Shown here: piece by piece, positions 25,301 through 33,220 of the stretch | How the letters are laid out: each line of letters begins with the position of its first letter | Position numbering within the stretch: position 1 is the stretch's first letter | Origin: Candidatus Pedobacter colombiensis | Lineage (GTDB): Bacteria; Bacteroidota; Bacteroidia; Sphingobacteriales; Sphingobacteriaceae | Reading direction: 5' to 3' | Assembly: GCA_029202485.1 (NCBI GenBank) | Contig: CP119313.1 | Coordinates: 3,472,001-3,536,000 of the forward strand | DNA length: 64,000 nt | The notes under the pieces: model-generated | What the model saw: only the letters and a program-made list of their open reading frames with translations | Databases searched by the model: none | What the model was told of the DNA's origin: nothing | Position numbers and translations under genes: made by a program

Positions 25301-25978
25301 GGATTTGACGTTAAAGATGTACACATGACCGACTTGATCTCGGGAAGGGAAAACCTTGAAGACATCAAGTTTATTGGTGCTGTAGGTGGTTTCTCTAACT
25401 CTGACGTTTTAGGATCTGCCAAAGGTTGGGCTGGTGCTTTCATGTACAACGAAAAAGCCAGGGTAGCATTAGAGAATTTCTTTAACCGTCCAGATACCCT
25501 ATCTGTAGGCGTTTGTAATGGATGCCAACTTTTTGTAGAGCTTGGACTGATCAATAAAGATCATGCTGAGAAACCAAAAATGTTACATAATGAGAGTGGT
25601 AAACACGAAAGTATCTTTACCTCATTAACCCTACAAGAAAACAATTCAGTAATGCTTTCTACATTAGCCGGCAGTACACTGGGCGTATGGGTTTCACATG
25701 GTGAAGGTCGTTTCCAATTGCCTTATGCAGAAGACAAATATCGTATCGTGGCTAAATATGCTTATGAAAGCTATCCGGCTAGTCCAAATGGGTCTGATTA
25801 CAATACTGCCATGATGTGTGATGAGTCTGGTCGCCACCTGGTGATGATGCCGCACATTGAGCGTTCATTATTCCAATGGCATTGGGCTAATTATCCACAA
25901 GGCCGTAAAGATGAGGTAACTCCATGGATGGAAGCATTTGTAAATGCCCGTAAGTGGGTAGAAAAGAATGCCAAATAA
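22310..25978 (+). CDS. purL: phosphoribosylformylglycinamidine synthase, large single-chain type
   Basis: This 1222-residue enzyme converts FGAR, glutamine and ATP to FGAM in purine synthesis. It fuses the synthetase and glutaminase parts as in proteobacterial PurL: FSQVNSEHCRHKIFNG near residue 160, SIKAETHNFPTTVEPFNGAA near 245, the ATP-site GTGGEIRDR-like segment, and a C-terminal class I glutaminase with the nucleophile cysteine in VGVCNGCQL and the histidine in MMPHIERS. The ATG at 22241 is in frame but lies upstream of the promoter box, so 22310 is chosen. It is a single gene, not part of a pur operon. Confidence 0.95.
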   Translation: MIYFFLSPSNTVFALQIERNLFTTDITKLEWLFGGAKLQQEKTLTDFFVGPRAAMVTPWSTNAVEITQNMDIQDIIRIEEFQKVDENFAGFDPMLSQKYDQLDQDIYTINIQPEPILQITDIAAYNKQEGLSLSEEEVDYLNALSERLGRPLTDSEVFGFSQVNSEHCRHKIFNGKFVIDGVEQPTSLFKLIRKTSEENPNDIVSAYKDNVAFIKGPKIQQFAPKRADIPDYYALSDFESVISIKAETHNFPTTVEPFNGAATGSGGEIRDRLAGGQGSLPLAGTAVYMTALSRLEENRPWEKGVEERAWLYQTPMDILIKASNGATDFGNKFGQPLITGSVLTFEHEEDSRKLGFDKVIMLAGGVGYGKASQAQKHKPSTGDKIVILGGENYRIGMGGAAVSSADTGALGSGIELNAIQRSNPEMQKRAANAVRGMVESDHNSIISIHDHGAGGHLNCLSELVEEIGGKIDLDKLPVGDPTLSSKEIIGNESQERMGLVIGQKDIDTLQKIADRERSPMYTVGTVTGDHRFTFESATTGVKPMDLELKDMFGSSPKVIMDDKTIDRKYQPVVYDSNLLNEYLEQVLQLEAVASKDWLTNKVDRCVGGRVAKQQCAGPLQLPLNNCGVMALDFQGKEGIATSVGHAPLSALIDAAAGSRIAIAESLSNIVWAPLKDGLKSVSLSANWMWACKNEGEDARLYEAVKACSDFAISLGINIPTGKDSLSMKQKYKDGDVIAPGTVIISAGGNCDNITQVVEPVLQKNGGSIYYINLSNDTYKLGGSSFAQILNKIGNETPDVKDAAQFKNAFNTIQQLIKEEKIQAGHDIGSGGLITTLLELCFADRDLGANIDLSALGEQDNVKLLFSENIGIVFQADIAVEATLEANGIAYHKIGKVSNSATLTIKNGAEASLNFDIDHLRDVWFKTSYLLDKKQSGPVKAKERFDNYKNHILKYTFPTQFDGKKPAIDESKPRPKAAILREKGSNSERELANAMYLAGFDVKDVHMTDLISGRENLEDIKFIGAVGGFSNSDVLGSAKGWAGAFMYNEKARVALENFFNRPDTLSVGVCNGCQLFVELGLINKDHAEKPKMLHNESGKHESIFTSLTLQENNSVMLSTLAGSTLGVWVSHGEGRFQLPYAEDKYRIVAKYAYESYPASPNGSDYNTAMMCDESGRHLVMMPHIERSLFQWHWANYPQGRKDEVTPWMEAFVNARKWVEKNAK

Positions 25979-26016
25979 GCTGATTACACGGCCAATTCAA
26001 CGCATTAAATAATTAC

Positions 26017-26079
26017 AAATTATTACTCAATTGCATTACAATACTGTAGCAAAGTAATGTATCAACTGAGTAATAATTT
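26017..26079 (+). promoter_or_regulatory. inverted repeat between purL and the glycosidase gene
   Basis: AAATTATTACTCA (26017-26029) pairs perfectly with TGAGTAATAATTT (26067-26079), and CATTAC/GTAATG forms an inner stem. A T-run follows and the next ATG is at 26089. It may terminate purL transcripts or regulate the downstream gene. Confidence 0.55.
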
Positions 26080-26088
26080 TTTTATTAT

Positions 26089-27051
26089 ATGCATAAATTC
26101 CTAATGGCCGTCCTGCTTTTTGTAAGCAGCAATTTTAGTTTAAATTCCAATGCTCAAACCATTGAATCTTCAATAAAACCGGCAAATAAAAACACTGGTT
26201 TTAAAATGGAGGGCTACATCCTTTGGTGTCCTACTGTTATTAAAGTTGGCAGCACCTACCATATGTTTGCCTCACGTTGGCCGGAACAATATGGACTGGG
26301 TGGATGGACGACACATTCTGAAATTGTGCGTGCAACCTCGAAGGATCTACTTGGCCCCTATACTTTTCAGGAAGTAGTGATCCAAAAAAGAGAAGCTTTT
26401 TGGGATAACGACCGTGCACACAATCCTAAAATAGTAAAAGCAGGTAATAAATATGTTTTATACTATATCTCTTCAGCCAATGAAACCGGATACGCCTCGT
26501 CATCTTCCATTGAAGGACCATGGACAAGAATAGATCAATTGGCTATGCCATTTTCTAATCCTGCACCTCTGGTTAAAAGTGATGGAAGCATTTACGTATT
26601 TGGCAGAAAATCAATCAACAATATCCGTGTAGCTCAAGCTTATACCGCTCCCGCTTTTAATGCAAAATATACGTTGTTAAATGGCGGAAACAATTTATTA
26701 CCCGATTCCTGTCAGCTAGAAGACCCTACAATATGGTGGGCATCCGGACAATACAATGTCATCCTGAGTGACTTTAGAGGAAAAGCTACAGGAATGGATA
26801 AAGGTGGTGCACAATATGCTTCAAAAGATGGGATAAATTATAAGCTCGTTTCAAAAACACCTGTCTATACTAAAAAGGTGCTTTATGATGATGGAAGCTC
26901 GCAAACTTTTAGAAGAAGGGAGCGTCCTTTTGTATATGTAAATGAAAAAGCTCAGGTTACTGCATTTTTCACATCCTGCCTTACCCAGACTCCAGATGGC
27001 AAGGAAAAATCGTGGATTGTTGCTCAGGATGTGGCAAATTATGTACCTTAA
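26089..27051 (+). CDS. secreted beta-propeller glycoside hydrolase-like protein (GH43/GH117-like)
   Basis: The 320-residue protein has a signal peptide (cleavage about after SLNSNA) and the repeated blades of a five-bladed beta-propeller, such as CPTVIKVGSTYHMFAS, NPKIVKAGNKYVLYYIS and SNPAPLVKSDGSIYVFG. These blades resemble GH43, GH117 and related exo-acting glycosidases. Acidic residues at blade starts could be catalytic, but no family is identified firmly. No other glycan genes adjoin it. It could also be a levanase-like GH32/68 clan member; substrate unknown. Confidence 0.65.
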   Translation: MHKFLMAVLLFVSSNFSLNSNAQTIESSIKPANKNTGFKMEGYILWCPTVIKVGSTYHMFASRWPEQYGLGGWTTHSEIVRATSKDLLGPYTFQEVVIQKREAFWDNDRAHNPKIVKAGNKYVLYYISSANETGYASSSSIEGPWTRIDQLAMPFSNPAPLVKSDGSIYVFGRKSINNIRVAQAYTAPAFNAKYTLLNGGNNLLPDSCQLEDPTIWWASGQYNVILSDFRGKATGMDKGGAQYASKDGINYKLVSKTPVYTKKVLYDDGSSQTFRRRERPFVYVNEKAQVTAFFTSCLTQTPDGKEKSWIVAQDVANYVP

Positions 27052-27166
27052 ATAAGGTTCTATCAGCACTTTCACCTGGTTAGACATTTTTTACACAAAA
27101 CAAGAATAATAGTAGAACATTCTATTATTCAATTTGTTAAGAGCTAGTACAAAATGCCTTTCAACC

Positions 27167-27409
27167 ATGAAAAAATTTAATATCGAAGCAGCCGATAGTC
27201 AAGGTCACGGCCATTCGTTTACAATTAAGCCGCTTAAAAATGAGCGATACCGGATTTTTAACGAGCAACATGTGCGTGTTGCAACCATTGAAATAGACAA
27301 TCAGGATCCAGAACACTACAGACAAAGTCTGGATTGCAGCGTTGATCTTTTCTTATTAAACGCCATTAAAGATGGAATTCTACTTCACGATGGCGTCCTG
27401 GCCAAATAA
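27167..27409 (+). CDS. hypothetical protein, 80 residues
   Basis: Not recognised. The frame is open from a TTG at 27134, but the ATG at 27167 is preferred (MKKFNIEAADSQGHGHSF). It is a small soluble protein with likely beta-strands (YRIFNEQHVRVATIEID) followed by a short helix and no signal peptide. It is probably a conserved Bacteroidota protein of unknown role. No partner gene is close enough to suggest an operon. Confidence 0.6.
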   Translation: MKKFNIEAADSQGHGHSFTIKPLKNERYRIFNEQHVRVATIEIDNQDPEHYRQSLDCSVDLFLLNAIKDGILLHDGVLAK

Positions 27410-27499
27410 CTATTTGCGCTAAATTGATCCTATTTTTTTCTCCCCATGCAACATTCCTTAATTTCATTCGTCTTATAACTACAAGTACAGGAATCATTT

Positions 27500-27507
27500 T
27501 AATTTTG
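27500..27507 (+). promoter_or_regulatory. -7 box of the DUF2807 gene
   Basis: TAATTTTG matches TAnnTTTG and lies 22 bases before the ATG at 27530. No clear TTG element was found at the expected spacing. Confidence 0.4.
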
Positions 27508-27529
27508 AGAACAATTACAAGATAAGCGC

Positions 27530-28261
27530 ATGAAATCATTAGTCACCATCCTCCTTGGATCATTATTATTTTCGCAGGCCAACGGCATACATGCGGCACT
27601 GCCTTCTACCATAAATAAAACTGTACAAACTTCTGATGAACGAGAAGTCAAAAACTTTACCGGTGTAGTAGCTGGTGGCCCCATTGAGGTCATTATTAAA
27701 CTTGGTGATAAAGAAAGCTTAAGATTTGAAGGTGATAAAGAGGCTATTGCAACTTTAGTTGGCGAAGTAAAAAGTAATATCCTGATCATCAGGCCACAAA
27801 ACAGCTGGACCAGTTGGGCGAGAAAATACGAAAATAAAAAAATCATTGCTTACGTTACAGCTAAACAGATCAGCAGCTTAACCATGAGTGGTAATGGTAG
27901 CATTACCGTATCAGGTACAATTAAAGCCGCAGAATTTGCAACCACCCTAAGCGGATCAGGTACAATTAAGGCAAACATAGAGGCAGATAAGATTACGGGA
28001 GTAATTAGTGGTTCCGGAACAGCAAACATTACAGGCAAAGCCGATGTTGCCAGTGTTACACTTAGTGGCCCTGGTACCTTTGGTAATAAAACACTTTCGG
28101 TAAATGAACTTTCAGCAAGAATAAGTGGAAAAGGCACGATTAACATTACTGCCCACACTAAAATAAAAGCATTTATTAGTGGATCAGGACATATCTATTA
28201 TAGTGGTGACGCTGAAGTTAAAGAAACAACTCTTGGGGCGGGTGGAGTAAGCAAGAAATAA
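27530..28261 (+). CDS. head-GIN (DUF2807) secreted protein
   Basis: A 243-residue exported protein with signal peptide. After the GIN-like opening (VKNFTGVVAGGPIEVIIKLGD) come short repeating strands with the pattern SGSG, for example MSGNGSITVSGTIKAAEFATT, LSGSGTIKANIEA and ISGSGTANITGKA, typical of the right-handed beta-helix of DUF2807. Such proteins are thought to be surface or periplasmic adhesin-like, but no function is established. It is a single gene upstream of the DUF2339 gene, 57 bases away, and may share its transcript. Confidence 0.85.
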   Translation: MKSLVTILLGSLLFSQANGIHAALPSTINKTVQTSDEREVKNFTGVVAGGPIEVIIKLGDKESLRFEGDKEAIATLVGEVKSNILIIRPQNSWTSWARKYENKKIIAYVTAKQISSLTMSGNGSITVSGTIKAAEFATTLSGSGTIKANIEADKITGVISGSGTANITGKADVASVTLSGPGTFGNKTLSVNELSARISGKGTINITAHTKIKAFISGSGHIYYSGDAEVKETTLGAGGVSKK

Positions 28262-28318
28262 GGGGGCAATTGACTTAGGTTTTTATTATCTTTAAATTGA
28301 AACCAATTTCTGCCCTCT

Positions 28319-30703
28319 ATGTTTTTAGAAACAATTGTATTTATTCTCGTCGTTGTAATTCTAATTATTGTACTCCAATTAAAAAAGAATGTAGCTGAGA
28401 AACTTGATTTTTTATACCTTAAAATTGAACAACTGTCCGGTCAACTGGTCGAAAAAAATGTTACCATTGTTGAAAAGCCTATTGTAGAAAAACCTGCAAA
28501 ACAAACCGTTCAACAAGAAGCGAAAAAATCTTTCATCCCAGATACACCGAAAGAAAAAATCAAAGCAGAACCAATTGTAATCTTTGAAGCAGAAAAAACT
28601 ATCATTGAAGAAAAGAACACTGCAACTATTGGGACTGAACATTTGTCCCCTCCTCCAATTAAAACTTCTTCTTTCAGCGAGCGAAACCCCGATCTGGAAA
28701 AATTTATAGGAGAGAACTTATTTAATAAAATAGGAATTGTAATTCTGGTCCTGGGCATGGGGTTCTTCCTGAAATACGCGATCGATAAAGACTGGATCAA
28801 TGAGGTAGGCCGCCTAAGTATCGGTTTCATTTGTGGTGGTCTTTTAATTGGACTTGCCCATAGGCTCCGCAAATCATTTTCGACTTTCAGTTCTGTACTG
28901 GTGGGCGGTGGTGTAGCCATATTATACTTTACAGTGACCATAGGCTTTCAGGAATATCACTTGTTTAGTCAAACACTAGCCTTTATCCTTACCATACTTA
29001 CAACAGCATTTACCGTATTGCTGTCCCTCAACTACGACCGTAAAGAACTTGCGCTTTTTGCCATCCTTGGTGGCTTTGGCGCCCCCTTTATGGTGAGTAC
29101 AGGTGAGGGCAATTATATTGTACTTTTCACCTACCTATTGACATTAAATATTGGAATGCTGGTATTGGCATATTATAAAAAGTGGGCAATCATAAATATT
29201 GTTTGCTATGCATTTACCATTATACTGTTTGGAGGTTGGTTAACTACCAAACTATTAATTACCGACGAGAAAACACCGCCATATATGGGTGCTTTAATAT
29301 TTGCAACCTTATTTTATCTGGTGTTCCTACTGATGAACATCGTCAACAACATTAAAGAAAAAACAGAATTCAATGCATTAGAAATTGGAATATTACTTAG
29401 TAATACTTTTTTGTATTATACTGCCGGAATGTTGATTCTAAGCCATACCGGTGGAGGTAACTACCAGGGGCTATTCACCGCATTGATAGGTGTGATTAAT
29501 CTGATCTTTGCATACACCTTATATAAAAATGATAAAATAGACAGGAACCTCATTTATTTACTAATTGGCCTGGTACTTACCTTTATCAGTTTGGCCGCTC
29601 CGGTACAGCTTAAAGGAAACCATATTACTTTGTTCTGGGCTGCCGAAAGTGTACTACTGTTGTGGCTATCGCAAAAATCCGGAATTACCCTCATCAAACA
29701 GTCATCAGTAATTGTACTGGTATTATTGACAATCAGCCTAGTAATGGACTGGCAGCAGATTTACAGAAGTGGTTTAAACCACGCAAACAATCACCTCAGC
29801 CCTTTGGTAAACAAAGGATTTATAACCGGCATCATGGTAGTCATCGCATTGATATTGTATTCAAAATTGCTTAAATCCGAAATCAAATCTATTCTATTTC
29901 GAGAAATTAAAATATCAAGAACTATCCTGGCTATTGCCGGAGTTATTATTGCCTACCTTGTCTTTGCCCTTGAATTAAATTATCAGGCATACTATTATTT
30001 CCCGCTAACAAGGATACTTGCTCTGGGTTGTTATAGTTATCTGTTTATCTCCATCCTGCTGATTGCTATACGCAACGAAGAAAAAGAAGAGTTTAAATAT
30101 ATTGTTGGAGCGCTAACCGCAATTTGCTTGTTGTGCTATCCCCTAATTTTTAATCCGGAAACCATCTTTTTAAGAAACAGTTACCTCCAGCTCCATACAA
30201 GCAGCCTAAACAATTACCTTTTCCATTACCTTCTGGTAGTTTTAATGGCATTCAGCCTCTATACATTATATAGGAATGAAAAACGCATAAACTCTCCGGT
30301 AGGCTTAGCAGCTTTACAGTGGTTTATCGCCTTTATTGTACTTTATGTAGCCAGTGCCGAGCTGGATCATTCTCTGGTGATGTCGCAATATGCAAAAGAT
30401 AAATCCATAAGTGATATTCTCGACAATAGCCATAAAATCGGGTTTGCCATTTTATGGGGCTGTTTTGCTTTCATATGTATATATATAGGTATGCGATTTA
30501 AATCGAAAAATATTCGTATCGTCTCTATCACCATTTTTGCCATTACTTTACTTAAACTCTTCATCTTTGATTTAAGAGGCTTATCAGAGGGCGGCAAAAT
30601 TGCGGCCTTTATATCATTGGGAATACTACTATTGGTTATCTCATTCATGTATCAACGTTTAAAAAACCTGTTATTAGCTAGCGACAAGAAAAAAAATGAG
30701 TAA
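28319..30703 (+). CDS. DUF2339 polytopic membrane protein
   Basis: The 794-residue protein begins with a membrane anchor (residues 3-20), then a charged lysine/glutamate-rich linker to about residue 120, then many hydrophobic helices (about 20 or more) to the C terminus. The segment ENLFNKIGIVILVLGMGFFLKYAIDKDWI (core NKIGIVILVLGMGF) is typical of DUF2339. No enzymatic motif is visible and no function is established for the family. Its last codons overlap a 33-codon small membrane ORF. Confidence 0.85.
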   Translation: MFLETIVFILVVVILIIVLQLKKNVAEKLDFLYLKIEQLSGQLVEKNVTIVEKPIVEKPAKQTVQQEAKKSFIPDTPKEKIKAEPIVIFEAEKTIIEEKNTATIGTEHLSPPPIKTSSFSERNPDLEKFIGENLFNKIGIVILVLGMGFFLKYAIDKDWINEVGRLSIGFICGGLLIGLAHRLRKSFSTFSSVLVGGGVAILYFTVTIGFQEYHLFSQTLAFILTILTTAFTVLLSLNYDRKELALFAILGGFGAPFMVSTGEGNYIVLFTYLLTLNIGMLVLAYYKKWAIINIVCYAFTIILFGGWLTTKLLITDEKTPPYMGALIFATLFYLVFLLMNIVNNIKEKTEFNALEIGILLSNTFLYYTAGMLILSHTGGGNYQGLFTALIGVINLIFAYTLYKNDKIDRNLIYLLIGLVLTFISLAAPVQLKGNHITLFWAAESVLLLWLSQKSGITLIKQSSVIVLVLLTISLVMDWQQIYRSGLNHANNHLSPLVNKGFITGIMVVIALILYSKLLKSEIKSILFREIKISRTILAIAGVIIAYLVFALELNYQAYYYFPLTRILALGCYSYLFISILLIAIRNEEKEEFKYIVGALTAICLLCYPLIFNPETIFLRNSYLQLHTSSLNNYLFHYLLVVLMAFSLYTLYRNEKRINSPVGLAALQWFIAFIVLYVASAELDHSLVMSQYAKDKSISDILDNSHKIGFAILWGCFAFICIYIGMRFKSKNIRIVSITIFAITLLKLFIFDLRGLSEGGKIAAFISLGILLLVISFMYQRLKNLLLASDKKKNE

Positions 30704-30797
30704 ATCACGTATTTGGACCATATTAATTTCAGTAATTGTACTCTGCGGGTATGCATCCTATCATATAGTAAAGGAAATGCAAAAGAGAAAAAAATGA
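30696..30797 (+). CDS. small membrane protein, 33 residues
   Basis: The ATG at 30696 overlaps the last eight bases of the DUF2339 gene. The product is SKSRIWTILISVIVLCGYAS followed by YHIVKEMQKRKK: one hydrophobic span of about 15 residues and a basic C-terminal tail. This is the usual look of a real small membrane protein, and the overlap suggests translational coupling. It is not supported by similarity, so it remains a proposal. Confidence 0.5.
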   Translation: MSKSRIWTILISVIVLCGYASYHIVKEMQKRKK

Positions 30798-30895
30798 CTT
30801 TTTCACTAATTCCACATTATTTTACCATAAATTGTCTAAAAAATCAAATATTTCTTTGAATATCTACCGACATTCGTATTTTTACAAACAATTCA

Positions 30896-30926
30896 TTGAA
30901 AACAACTGATAAAAAACCTATTTTTG
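30896..30926 (+). promoter_or_regulatory. glnN promoter, TTG-N20-TATTTTTG
   Basis: TTG (30896-30898) and TATTTTTG (30919-30926) are 20 bases apart. The ATG is 20 bases after the -7 box, giving a leader of roughly 13 bases. Confidence 0.65.
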
Positions 30927-30946
30927 ACCAAACTTTAAACAAATAA

Positions 30947-33133
30947 ATGAAAAGCTTAAGAACAATTGCATTAAAAGAGGCACAAACAAGAATTTCACCA
31001 GAGATAAAGTCTCCTTCGACTAAAATTTCTGAGTTTTTTGGCGTGAATGTTTTCGATAAGAAAAAGATGAAAGACTACTTATCAAAAGAAGTATTTCAGA
31101 AACTTATTTCATCAATTGACCAAGGTGAATTAATTAACCACGAAGACGCCAATCACATCGCAACAGCCATGAAAAGCTGGGCAATGAGCAAGGGAGCTAC
31201 ACATTATACGCACTGGTTTCAACCATTAACAGGTACAACTGCTGAAAAACATGATTCTTTTTTTGAGCCAAGCAGCGATGGTGCAATTGAGGTGTTTGCC
31301 GGTAGTGCATTAGTTCAACAAGAACCGGATGCTTCAAGTTTCCCTAATGGTGGTATCCGTAACACTTTCGAAGCCCGTGGTTATACTGCATGGGACCCTT
31401 CTTCTCCAGCTTTCATTATGGAAAGAAAAGCCGGTAAAACGCTTTGTATTCCAACCGTATTTGTTGCTTACACCGGCGAAGCCTTAGATTATAAAGCACC
31501 TTTATTAAAAGCACTTTCTGCTATGGATAAAGCCGCTGTTGATGTTTGCCAGTATTTTGATAAAAGCATCACAAAAGTTAATGCATCATTAGGTATCGAG
31601 CAGGAATATTTCCTGGTTGACCTTTCACTATACAATGCACGTCCGGATTTAGCTTTAACCGGCCGTACATTATTCGGACATATGTCTGCAAAAGGACAAC
31701 AATTAGAAGATCACTATTTCGGGTCTATTCCTGAGCGTGTATTTACTTACATGGTTGACTTCGAAAATGAAGCATTGAAACTGGGTATTCCTTTGAAAAC
31801 CCGTCACAATGAGGTTGCTCCTTCTCAATTTGAGTGTGCACCAATTTATGAAGAAATTAACCTTGCCATTGACCATAACCAATTGTTAATGGACTTAATG
31901 GAAAAAGTTGCTTTAAGACATAACTTTAAAGTGCTTTTACATGAGAAACCTTATGCAGGTATTAACGGATCAGGTAAACACAATAACTGGTCGTTAATTA
32001 CTGATACTGGCAAAAACTTATTGTCGCCAGGTAAAACGCCTAAAAACAATCTGATGTTCTTAACGTTCTTCGTTAACACCATCAAAGCGGTACATGAGCA
32101 TGCAGATTTATTAAGAGCAAGTATTGCTTCGGTAAGCAACGATCACCGGTTAGGTGCTAATGAAGCTCCTCCAGCAATTATTTCGATCTTCCTTGGTTCT
32201 CAATTAGATGAAATCCTTGACGAAATCGAATCTTCAAGAAGCATTATCAAGAAAGTAAAAAATGAAGATTCTTTATGGTTAGGTATCCCTAAAATCCCTC
32301 AGATTTCTTTTGATACGACTGACCGTAACCGTACTTCACCATTTGCCTTTACAGGAAATAAATTTGAATTAAGAGCAGTTGGTTCTTCTGAAAATTCCTC
32401 AGCACCAATGACAGTTTTAAATGCTATCGTTGCAGAGCAATTGATCAAGTTCAAAGTTGAAGTAGACAAATTGATCAAAAAAGGGGAGAAAAAAGATGTT
32501 GCTCTATTAACTGTATTAAAAAGATATATCAAAGAATCTAAAGATATTCGTTTTGAAGGTAATGGTTACAGCGATGAGTGGGCTGCTGAAGCTGAAAAAC
32601 GTGGTCTATCAAACATCAAAACTACACCTAAAGCTTTAGATGCTTACGTTAGCGAAAAATCTACTGAGTTATTTACTAAACTAAATATCTTTAGTGCACG
32701 TGAATTACACGCTCGTCACGAAATCTTGTTAGAAAGCTATTTCAAAAAACTCCAAATCGAAGCCAGAGTAATGGGTGAAGTTACCAACAGCATGATCATT
32801 CCTGCTGCTATTGCTTACCAAAATACGTTAATTGAAAATGCTAAAGGATTAAAAGATCTTGGTCTTTCTGGTGACGCTTTGGCTACTCCGTTAACGATCA
32901 TTAACAAATTATCTGAGCACTTAAATGTTGTTAAAACCAGCATTGATGCAATGCTGGAGCAACGTAAAAAAGTAAATACGATCGAGGATAGCCGTGATAA
33001 AGCAATTGCTTACGATGAGAAAGTTAAATCACACTTCGATACGATCCGTTACCACACAGATAAATTAGAGCAAATTGTCGACGACAGTGTATGGCCTCTA
33101 CCTAAATTCAGAGAGTTATTGTTTTTAAAATAA
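30947..33133 (+). CDS. glnN: glutamine synthetase type III
   Basis: At 728 residues this is the long GSIII type, which makes glutamine from glutamate, ammonia and ATP. The domain order is an N-terminal GSIII extension, the catalytic core with NASLGIEQEYFLVD (metal-binding glutamates, near residue 220), KTRHNEVAPSQFECAP (near 285), HEKPYAGINGSGKHNNWSL (near 333) and NRTSPFAFTGNKFELRAVGS (near 464), and a C-terminal helical part. GSIII is the usual enzyme of Bacteroidota. The gene has its own promoter and a strong terminator. Confidence 0.96.
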   Translation: MKSLRTIALKEAQTRISPEIKSPSTKISEFFGVNVFDKKKMKDYLSKEVFQKLISSIDQGELINHEDANHIATAMKSWAMSKGATHYTHWFQPLTGTTAEKHDSFFEPSSDGAIEVFAGSALVQQEPDASSFPNGGIRNTFEARGYTAWDPSSPAFIMERKAGKTLCIPTVFVAYTGEALDYKAPLLKALSAMDKAAVDVCQYFDKSITKVNASLGIEQEYFLVDLSLYNARPDLALTGRTLFGHMSAKGQQLEDHYFGSIPERVFTYMVDFENEALKLGIPLKTRHNEVAPSQFECAPIYEEINLAIDHNQLLMDLMEKVALRHNFKVLLHEKPYAGINGSGKHNNWSLITDTGKNLLSPGKTPKNNLMFLTFFVNTIKAVHEHADLLRASIASVSNDHRLGANEAPPAIISIFLGSQLDEILDEIESSRSIIKKVKNEDSLWLGIPKIPQISFDTTDRNRTSPFAFTGNKFELRAVGSSENSSAPMTVLNAIVAEQLIKFKVEVDKLIKKGEKKDVALLTVLKRYIKESKDIRFEGNGYSDEWAAEAEKRGLSNIKTTPKALDAYVSEKSTELFTKLNIFSARELHARHEILLESYFKKLQIEARVMGEVTNSMIIPAAIAYQNTLIENAKGLKDLGLSGDALATPLTIINKLSEHLNVVKTSIDAMLEQRKKVNTIEDSRDKAIAYDEKVKSHFDTIRYHTDKLEQIVDDSVWPLPKFRELLFLK

Positions 33134-33168
33134 ACCAAACCACAATACTTTAACTATTTTTTAGTTTT

Positions 33169-33204
33169 ATAACCTCTGTCTTAATTGGCAGGGGTTATTT
33201 TTTT
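33169..33204 (+). terminator. glnN terminator overlapping the purM promoter
   Basis: ATAACCTCTG (33169-33178) pairs with CAGGGGTTAT (33189-33198, one G-U), followed by seven T to 33204. The loop contains the TTG used as the -33 element of the purM promoter. Confidence 0.8.
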
Positions 33205-33213
33205 CTATCTTTG
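33185..33213 (+). promoter_or_regulatory. purM promoter, TTG-N18-TATCTTTG
   Basis: TTG (33185-33187) and TATCTTTG (33206-33213) are 18 bases apart. The ATG at 33221 is seven bases after the -7 box, at the predicted transcription start, so the transcript may be leaderless. Confidence 0.7.
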
Positions 33214-33220
33214 CATCAAC

